DNA from: Lineus longissimus
Taxonomy: Eukaryota > Nemertea > Pilidiophora > Heteronemertea > Lineidae
DNA length: 64,000 nt
Direction: 5' to 3'
Assembly: GCF_910592395.1 (NCBI RefSeq)
Contig: NC_088314.1
Span: 16,095,998-16,159,997, forward strand
The notes under the pieces were generated by a model that saw nothing but the letters and a program-made list of their open reading frames with translations, made no database searches and was not told where the DNA came from. Positions 57,040 through 64,000 of the stretch are shown here, in pieces (the first letter of the stretch is position 1; each line of letters opens with the position of its first letter). Position numbers and translations under genes: made by a program.

Positions 57040-58100
57040 ATGAAGACTTCCTGTGTGTTTCTTGTTGGGCTACTCCTGTTGGGCCTTGCACTGGCTGGTG
57101 AGTCTATTTTTCAACGAGGACCAATGTTTATTGATGGAAGTGGAATAGTCGCCTTAGTTAAGGCCAATGCACTCGTTATAATTTGAAAATTGCTAATTTC
57201 TTAATCAATACGTACTGCATATGAATTTCAATATCGTCGTTTGGTTGACAGACATACACTGGCAAAACTAGAACGCTATCTTCAATGAAATTAGAATTTT
57301 GCTCACTCGCCATATAATGAAGCAGTGCAAATCTAATAACATAGACATAAAATGTACAAAATAAAAATTCATTCATCCTTAAAATTCAAATCCTGCGCAG
57401 AATGCATAAAATACACTGTTTTATTGTCCGATCACATGGAGGGGGGGGAGATTACTCTAAATTATCACCAAAAATGTGTTTATGACCTGTCATTTTGCCC
57501 CCACCTTCCTAGAGCCTGGAACGAAAGGATACCTACTGGATCATGAACAATGTTTTATCTCATATTTTAGATCTGGGCCAGGGTGAAGCAGTTGTGGATG
57601 CCGAAGCAGACAGGGAGAAACGGTAGGACTTGATAAAACAGTGGACCTACCCAGCTGTACAGGGTGGTCCATAAAAAAACGCAACCGGATACTTCAACTT
57701 CTACTACCAGGGGGTTAAAACTATTAAAACCAGTGGATGGGGAATCTTTTTAGAAAAAGATTGATACCAAGATCGAATGATTCTGTTCAGTTGTTTTTGT
57801 TTTAGAGACATTTTTGTGACGCAAGGTTGGAGTTCCTTGGCCAGGTTCAATGTAGAAAAACAGAACGCTTCTGTTGTAGGTTACAAACATCTCGGTGTTG
57901 TGCTGAGGCCTGGCAATGCTAACACGACATTTACTCGGTTGCAAATTGTCACTAGGAACCTTGTAGACATTATCTCATGTCAATATTATTACCTGGCATT
58001 TAATCCACCTATTTACTATCAAAAGTTGAATTTACCGACACAGTTCGATTTTTCCTATGCGCGAATGAAGCCTGTCTGTGCTTCACAAAATAGGATCTAA
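57040..58100 (+). CDS. Secreted cystatin-like protein, three exons
   Basis: Exons 57040-57097, 57571-57622 and 57806-58100 have GT/AG borders (CTG|GTGAGT; TATTTTAG|; CG|GTAGGA; GTTTTAG|) and matching phases (1, then 2), giving 134 residues. Residues 1-19, MKTSCVFLVGLLLLGLALA, are a clear signal peptide. Exon 2 encodes an acidic pro-segment (GQGEAVVDAEADREK) ending in Lys-Arg across the junction, a dibasic processing site. Exon 3 reads like a cystatin domain: QGW near the N-terminus, a helix LARFNVEKQNA, two strands, then DIISCQYYYL where cystatins have QxVxG followed by YYL. The inhibitory QxVxG loop is not conserved and the second-loop Pro-Trp is absent, so protease inhibition is uncertain. 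Two late cysteines could pair. Upstream, CCTTCCTTTTAG at 57003-57014 may be the acceptor of a 5' UTR intron. No AATAAA is evident close after the stop. Confidence 0.65.
57052..57097 (+). other. Signal peptide hydrophobic core, exon 1
   Basis: Eleven of twelve residues from Val6 to Leu17 are hydrophobic or Gly, followed by Ala-Leu-Ala, a signal peptidase site. The exon ends one base later at the splice donor, the common arrangement for secreted peptide genes. Confidence 0.75.
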
Positions 58101-58191
58101 AAGAAAAACTACTGAACCAGATCGGTCGATCGTGGTATCATTTCTCACCTCGAAAGATTCCCCATCCACAGACGTTAATGGTTTTAACCCC

Positions 58192-58352
58192 CAGGGCCCG
58201 GTTGTTCAAAAGTGCAAAAGTCACGTTATCCCTAACGGTTACGTTAAGTATCCTCAAGCAGGTTATCTCTTTCAGTTAAACCCATTAACATTTTCACGTT
58301 AAGACTTAACGACTCCGTTCAAGCTAACATTGTTTTGAACAACTCAGCCCTG
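58192..58352. mobile_element. 161-bp MITE with CAGGG ends (hAT-like)
   Basis: It begins CAGGGCCCGGTTGTTCAAAA and ends TTTTGAACAACTCAGCCCTG, inverted with two mismatches. The middle contains AACG-ACGTTAAG-type repeats in both directions. CAGGG ends suggest hAT, but no 8-bp duplication is visible. Confidence 0.65.
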
Positions 58353-59213
58353 GTAGTGGAAGTATCTGGTGCGTTTTTTCTGGACCTACCTGTATACTCT
58401 ATCTCCGGACCTAACACCAGATAATTCCATCCCAGATCCCGTCAATTAATATTCACCATGACTTACAATTAGGACCTGCTTATTTATTTATGGTTGTTTG
58501 ATGTTTGAAATAAGACGTAAGACGGCACTGACCAGCCACGGCCTAGACATCAACTTCTGCTATTTGACTATACACGTTGACCTTGCCAGTTCAGGCCTAT
58601 CAACTGTTTCGCGAGATAATCAAAAAGGGACAAGCTAGACGTAAAGAATGACTGCGGCAGCTTTGGTAGTTATCGAAATTACCGTTGTAAGCGTTAATCA
58701 TTGTTGGAAATTGGTACATGTACATAATTCTAAAATACCATTTCACGGCGTCGAACGAAGTAGGCCTAGGTGCGCACTGCTGCTGAGGTCATCATTTAAG
58801 CTGTCTGCATAAGAGTAAACGAAGGTCAGACTTGAATTTGGAACTTCATATACTTGCCAAATACTGAAAGAAGTGTGTTGCGTTGTTACACATACACATG
58901 TAACAGAGGAAAAACCATCAAGGTCCAACCAGGGATTGAACCCGGGACCTCTCGCTTATAAGGCCATCACTATACCGACTGAGCTAAAGGGAATTTCCCC
59001 TAGCCTGGGCTAGTAGGAATGATGCCACCACTACATACTCCCCCTGTTCGGGAAAGTTGTGTCCTCACAACCGGGTTCTTCCGTGATACAAATGATTAAT
59101 TCATTATCCAAAGACACACCAGCATCTAAACAAATTATTAGTACCCTTTTACCACGTTGGGCGCCAAATGTAACAGAGGAAAACATCAAGGTCAAACCGG
59201 GGATTGAACCCGG

Positions 59214-59386
59214 TGTAATATATGTGAGTGTTTCCTGTGTGTGAGTGTTTCCCCTCATTGTTTGGGAACGCTCAAAAATAGATTGACAAGTTTTTCTGTG
59301 TATCCCCCCTATTGAAAAGTCGTGGTCTCTCTAGCTGCCTATTGTTTGGAAACACTGACACATGGGGAACAACCACAGATGTTACA
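59214..59386. mobile_element. 173-bp TIR element, copy 1
   Basis: It starts TGTAATATATGTGAGTGTTT and ends with inverted similarity (AAACACTGACACATGGGGAA, then TTACA). The flanks CCGG/CCGG may be a target duplication. Confidence 0.7.
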
Positions 59387-59402
59387 CCGGGATTAAACCA
59401 GG

Positions 59403-59574
59403 TGTAATATATGTGAGTGTTTCCCGTGTGTGAGTGTTTCCCCTCATTGTTGGGAACGCTCAAAAATAGATTGACAAGTTTTTTTGTGTATCCCCCCTAT
59501 TGAAAAGTCGTGGTCTCTCTAGCTGCCTATTGTTTGGAAACACTGACACATGGGGAACAACCACATATGTTACA
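59403..59574. mobile_element. 172-bp TIR element, copy 2
   Basis: Nearly identical to 59214-59386. The 16 bases between them (CCGGGATTAAACCAGG) copy the tRNA-like flank GGGGATTGAACCCGG, so the pair arose by tandem duplication after insertion. Confidence 0.8.
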
Positions 59575-59888
59575 CCGGGACCTCTCGTTTATAAGGCCAT
59601 CACTCTACCGACTGAGCTAAAGGGAATTTCCCCCTAGCCTTGGCTAGTAGGAATGATGCCGCCACTACACACACCGCAAACCCTATATCATACGAAAGCG
59701 CCCTAGCGCCTAAGGTTATGACGTCATCCATGCATCATTCCCACATGACGAAGTCTAGCGTATGAGGAAAAAAAAGGATAGGTAGAGAGGTCACGACGAT
59801 CATCAACATTATCGTCATTGTACTTTCTTGCTATTAACGTTACTTTGAATCAGTATCTGCTTTTTTGAGCATGTCGGACCGGTGATCT

Positions 59889-60590
59889 TGCATGAGCCGA
59901 AAGATTGAATTGCAAAGAAAATCCAATGCAATATCAAAGGGGCCACATCAAAGACACAATTAAACCAACCAATTGTCCACAGAATCGGGCCCTGTGCTGT
60001 TGCGTGCATATAAAAGTACATCTATTAGCCGGATAAAGACCTTTATAGTCAGCATTAGGCCCCTTTTTATACGGAGAAGAAGTAGGAGAACTCCGATAGG
60101 CCTTCACACGTCATGTCGGCTGCCCAATGGCTCGAACCAATTACAATATCAATACTAACATTTGAAAATGCTTGCTCCTCCTAGCAATGTCTCGGGCAAG
60201 GCACTTAGTCGACAGGCAAGCTAGAGGTTCAGCACCACGAGCAGCTCCTTGATAGGCCATGCCAACAGTGCCTCTTCAGATACATCAAGTATTGAAAGCT
60301 GTGATTGTGGGTCGGGGAGAGCACATAGACAGACCATGGTAACCATCACTTGAAAATCTCTTCATAATCAAGGGCTAGCTCTGGCTAACACAGCACCCAT
60401 ATAAACTATATACATGGTGTATGAAGTAATCGGAACAGCCACCCTTCCCAGTGAATTGTATTGCTCTTTCTTAGGGTTTGCATACAAGGTAGCATAACAA
60501 TCCTGAATCTCAGGATGTTATATTCCAAAAAGGTTTTCACTCTAGCGGTATGCTTATTAACTAATGCGAATACGGAAAAATTGTCAGAGT
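59889..60590 (+). repeat. Dispersed repeat, plus-strand copy
   Basis: It matches the reverse complement of 37320-37990 and the first half of the monomers at 18018-20783 (gattgaattgcaa...cgtgagcagctcctt). The right part, with TGTATGAAGTAATCGGAACA and CATACAAGGTAGCA, is shared only with 37320-37990. Confidence 0.8.
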
Positions 60591-61705
60591 GGCCAAATCT
60601 ATGCAAAATTAGTTAATAAAGTTATGTATTCTATACAGGCACCAACTTAAGAAAATGTCCACATTGATCAGTATTGATTTCACGCTATCAATCATTATCA
60701 AATCAACTATGTTCTTATTGTTCTTGCTGTTGTTTGCCTTTAGACGGAACTGTGGTTAGTCACATATTGTATCATATAAATTATCTGAGTGACTGTGTAC
60801 ATTTCATCATTAATAAGTACGCCGATGTGTTTACCCATTAAGGTCCCTGCGTGAGGTTGTTTGCCTGTCCTCTGCCTGCCCCTTTTTGGGACCTCAACGT
60901 GCAAGAAATATCATATCCACGAAATACACGTCGGTTCATTCGGTTATATACGTAAAAGTCTGTATTACGTCAATCGTTTGTTGCTAATTTGCGTGTTCGT
61001 ACTTCAAATCGCAGGGACGCATTCATGAAACGGTCGGGTTCTATATAATATGTCCTAGCTCGTAAAAAGTGACTAATATAGGACGGACTTGATCGAGGCG
61101 CATTGGCTGCCTTTACTCCTCATGCAAGGATGTTTACCTGCTTACCCCCCTGCTGCGTGGTACTTCAAATACATCCTGGATATAGTTCGCTAGAAATATG
61201 TTTTTCTAACAGTAGTCATATCGAAATCGACTATTTTCATCAAATGCAGATTTGGAGGTTTTGTGGGCCTTATTGCGGTTTATATACATGTAGATCTGAA
61301 TATCATATCGACAGAAGTGCAGTTAATTATCTAATTGTCATTCACCAAGGTAACGAATAGTAGCAAGGTTGTCCTCAGCAAATCACCATAGCCTGGTTCA
61401 AGATGTTCAGAAATCTTGAAAATCGCTCTCATTTTCACAATTGCGCTTGGATTTTCATCAAACCTTGATTGTTACAACATGTCCCTGCGCTTTATTCCAT
61501 TCCGAAATTCATTCCAGCCACAACCGCTGCAGAAAAGGCCCAATGTTCCAGCATAGGAAATTTTAGTACACACAATTTGCAGGGGGGGGGGGTCGCGCCA
61601 TTGAAGAAATGTCATGACTGGCGTAGGAGAAGCTCCAGACGCAAGTAGCGTCATCATGACGAGCCGTGCTTGACATATGCATTTAACATTGGGGCTCATA
61701 CAGTA
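60591..61705. other. Unassigned spacer
   Basis: No supported gene. A ten-base G run lies at about 61583. Confidence 0.5.
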
Positions 61706-62038
61706 GTTCCTCGCATAGCTCGCCGTCTGATCCAGGCTTGTTTGAAAAATGTTCAGCAAATTTTACTCCAACGATAGCAATGATGTCCATTTTACTTCAA
61801 CAATTATTAGACATTGATGACCCGACCTATCAACCGACCTGCGCTTTACGGGATACTCAGTTATGTCAGTCCTGGAGGTTACTTGGCGTTTCTGAGCAAT
61901 GTTGAAACATGCTGCATGTGTTGTCAAAACTTCAGAACATTGGCCTATTTAATCGGCATAGTGGACTAAAGTCACTGACTATCCATGTTCGCTGAAAATC
62001 CTGCAGCACTCACAAACGCAAAATCAAAGCTACCCTTA

Positions 62039-62479
62039 AGCCCGCAGCACACTAGGCGCCAACTTCGGCGTTCACAGGCGTTTTTTGCCGCAAGAGTCCT
62101 GAACGCCTAAAAAATCCCTAGTCTGCTACGAACGGCGTCGGCGAATGCGACTTGACGCCACTTGCCGCAACTAAACGCCAAATATCGAACATGTTTGATT
62201 TTTGACGCCTGTCGCCGCGTTTGAACGCAGGAAGAAGCCAGGTGTGCTACGGATGCCCGCCTGACTTGGTGTCGGCGGCGAGGCTATGGCCAATCAGCTT
62301 GCGTCTTAATGTCAAATGATTTCAAAACGGCAGCCTAAAGTGGCGGAAAAGACGCTACTGGACGCCAATTCTGGGCAGATGTGCTCTGACCGGGATCCAC
62401 TGGCCGCCAACTTTGGCGTCGAGAGGCGTCAGCCGAACGCTTCTTGTCGCCAAAGTTGGCGGCTAGTGTGCTGCAGGCT
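62039..62479. mobile_element. 441-bp Harbinger-type MITE
   Basis: It starts AGCCCGCAGCACACTAG and ends CTAGTGTGCTGCAGGCT, with longer inner similarity (GCCAACTT/AAGTTGGC). It is flanked by TTA on both sides (62036-62038, 62480-62482), the PIF/Harbinger target duplication. The GC-rich interior has many GGCGT words. It sits inside the 1.6 kb element. Confidence 0.85.
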
Positions 62480-62629
62480 TTAGAAATGACCCAATATATA
62501 CCCTAACAATAGCGAGTAAGAGATGGGATTCACCCCATAGGCACTTGCGGTTGAAGACGTAACCTTATTTTAGAGGTTCCGTAGGAGTTATTCCGCATAG
62601 TGATGTAACGATCTCTTGGCCTTGATCTC

Positions 62630-63019
62630 TTGGACTTGAACGTAGACCAAATTTCTTTCACTTGTTCCATCTGTCAAAATGACTCGTTGAAAAGTTCTTG
62701 TTTTTTGTTTGTTTGTTTTGAGGATTTCAGCCAGTGTTACTGGCAACCGCATTTGGCTATGGTAACTGATGAGGATACTTATGGTGACGAAGACCGCGAA
62801 GAAGATAATGGTGTGGATGGTGACGGTATTGATTCGTCAATGGAGGGGCCATCTAGACGATATCTGAATGCTTATTCGGTTGCCCCAAAAATTCGGTATC
62901 TGGATGACTACACCCAGGCCCACCTTTTAGGTCACGCGCGGAGACATCGAATTCATCGACGAATCTATCGGGACTGGTTAGCGGATGAGGATGATATCAT
63001 GATTGTACATGTACAATGA
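62630..63019 (+). CDS. ORF of 1.6 kb TIR element, copy 2
   Basis: A 129-codon frame. FTCSICQNDSLKSSCF carries a CxxC, an acidic run DEDTYGDEDREEDNGVDGDG follows, then GPSRRYLNAYSVAPKIRYL and DDYTQAHLLGHARRH, all matching 50857-51255. The C-terminus (RIHRRIYRDWLADEDD) differs from copy 1. The first Met is not conserved in position with copy 1, and the start may lie further downstream (MVTDEDTYGDED). Function unknown; no transposase motif is visible. Confidence 0.45.
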   Translation: MDLNVDQISFTCSICQNDSLKSSCFLFVCFEDFSQCYWQPHLAMVTDEDTYGDEDREEDNGVDGDGIDSSMEGPSRRYLNAYSVAPKIRYLDDYTQAHLLGHARRHRIHRRIYRDWLADEDDIMIVHVQ

Positions 63020-63331
63020 CTCAGGAACAGCAAATACTGAACAAAATAGCGATATTTTCTTATTCATCATTACTTCACATGAAGCAAGTTATCAAAATAC
63101 TGATGGGACAAACGCTTCACACTAGTCTCAGTCACTTATCGGTACTATCAATTAATGATTATTATGCTACTATTGTGCTATTGTGATCAAATTACGTCTA
63201 TAATCCCAGTCGAAGGGTGATCAATGCCCCATCTTGAGCCCGCTATTTCTAGAGTAAAAATTCACAACATCGCTGAACTTGGAAAAATTTTCAAATCAGG
63301 CCAGGGTCAGACGGCGAGCTATGCGAGGAAC

Positions 63332-63836
63332 GCTTTCACAGCAAAATAGATTCATCCAAGCCTGTCAAACCATGAAATTTTCGTTCTACGTTGTGTTAAG
63401 GGGATGATTTTTGATGGCTTTTAACCCGCGAATGAGCTTTTCGACCACAACGGGTTAATTTTGAGGCCCAAACCCACATAAGTAAGCTAATTGGACTCAC
63501 ACTTCATCATTTTCTTCATTTCAAACACAACTAATTCTCAATTTAAAAAAATATATATTTTAAATGGAAAATACCATTCAACTGGTTTTGTGTGACCACG
63601 CATTGATCTCGATCTGATTAATACAACCGCGAGCTGATTGGTTTAATGCAGGTGCGTGGCCCTCAATTTATTTCTGCTGGACAACCTTGTAAAACCACGC
63701 GCCTCCCTGCAAGATCTCGTGATATTTTGTTGTCGATCGTTCCGGTCAACGCTTGGAGGAATTCGCGGTTTGTGGCCACTTTGGACACAGCACACGGAAA
63801 AGTATATATTTTGAAGATCGAGTGCTGACGAGTGCA
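63332..63836. other. Unassigned spacer
   Basis: No gene recognised; an AT-rich stretch with ATATATATTTT at about 63550. Confidence 0.5.
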
Positions 63837-63975
63837 GGCGAATGAGAATTACATACTGCCTTCGTTGTCACAGGCGAGTGAGATATTGCACACAGGCGAG
63901 TGAGAATAACATGATGTGTTCGTTCTCACAGGCGAGTGAGAGATCGCACAAAGGCGAATGAGAATTACATTGTCT
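63837..63975. repeat. 58-bp tandem repeat at window end
   Basis: GGCGARTGAGAATWACAT occurs at 63837, 63895 and 63953, and CAGGCGAGTGAGA-type words at 63871 and 63929, giving a 58-base period over about 2.4 units. Each unit holds two related GGCGAGTGAG half-motifs. Confidence 0.85.
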
Positions 63976-64000
63976 CACCCAAACCGCTCGGGTGGAGCTA

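Larger units (their letters stand above)
58885..59660 (-). repeat. tRNA-like repeat interrupted by a tandemly duplicated TIR element
   Basis: 58928-58990 (minus) has TTTAGCTCAGTCGG, an anticodon-like loop CTTATAA and GGGTTCAATCCCTGG, but no pairing acceptor arm. It is a tRNA-derived repeat, not a tRNA gene. A second copy begins at 59168 (TGTAACAGAGGAAAACATC), is interrupted in GAACCCGG at 59213 by two TIR element copies, and resumes with CCGGGACCTCTCG at 59575. Confidence 0.7.
61706..63331 (+). mobile_element. 1.6 kb TIR element with its own ORF
   Basis: It begins GTTCCTCGCATAGCTCGCCG and ends CGGCGAGCTATGCGAGGAAC: 20 bases perfectly inverted, with imperfect similarity continuing about 80 bases. 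It contains the ORF 62630-63019 and a Harbinger MITE (62039-62479). A related truncated copy lies at 50505-51395 in the opposite direction. No target duplication is visible next to the TIRs, so the class is undetermined. Confidence 0.8.

Noticed and set aside
58928-58990. tRNA gene on the minus strand
   Set aside because: D-arm, anticodon-like loop and T-arm are present but no acceptor stem pairs and the anticodon stem has mismatches; it is part of a repeated element.
1-64000. CRISPR arrays, operons, bacterial promoters or a replication origin
   Set aside because: All clear coding signal is eukaryotic with introns, and no regularly spaced short repeats with unique spacers are present.

Overview
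The window is animal nuclear DNA. Coding signal sits in short exons with GT/AG borders, intergenic DNA is AT-rich, and nearly every stretch belongs to a eukaryotic transposable element: PIF/Harbinger, MULE-like, Ty3/gypsy, two LINE fragments, a Penelope-like fragment, a tyrosine-recombinase fragment, a tRNA-derived SINE and many MITEs. Frequent tacatgta and taggccta words fit a marine invertebrate, but I cannot name the phylum. A 100-base run of N (27131-27230) shows this is a draft scaffold.

Layout. 1-4009: tyrosine recombinase tail, a small TIR MITE, a foldback repeat, the 5' half of a Harbinger transposase and a pogo/CENP-B-like DNA-binding ORF with an internal stop. 4010-37308: a head-to-tail tandem array of a roughly 8 kb unit, about two and a bit copies. 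Read on the minus strand, the unit carries a small gene with cysteine-rich PAN/apple-like exons followed by a multi-exon DDE integrase-like gene. The integrase copies are decayed; the two PAN-like exons are open in both copies.

The array has been heavily invaded. One insertion of 3.7 kb lies at 6990-10653, a tandem dimer repeat at 18018-20783, and a MULE-like transposon at 20845-24822 with a perfect 9-bp target duplication. That transposon itself contains a 720-bp TIR element (TSD CAATG) and a 2.27 kb LTR retrotransposon without pol (TSD CATG). A 3'-truncated Ty3/gypsy element occupies 27523-31783. Because the sister copies preserve the empty sites, insertion borders can be read directly.

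37309-54000: an inverted dispersed repeat, a LINE endonuclease split by a 989-bp MULE-like insertion (9-bp TSD ACCCGGTTG), the 3' half of a Harbinger transposase with a convergent Myb-partner tail, an unrecognised exon pair sharing a duplicated domain (45.6-46.7 kb), rearranged copies of the 720-bp and MULE-like elements, a Penelope-like fragment and a second LINE fragment on the minus strand.

54000-64000: a SINE, a long inverted-repeat element, and the best host gene in the window: a complete three-exon secreted protein (57040-58100) with signal peptide, Lys-Arg site and cystatin-like domain. After it come MITEs, a tandemly duplicated TIR element inside a tRNA-like repeat, and a 1.6 kb TIR element with its own ORF (61706-63331) interrupted by a Harbinger MITE with TTA target duplications.
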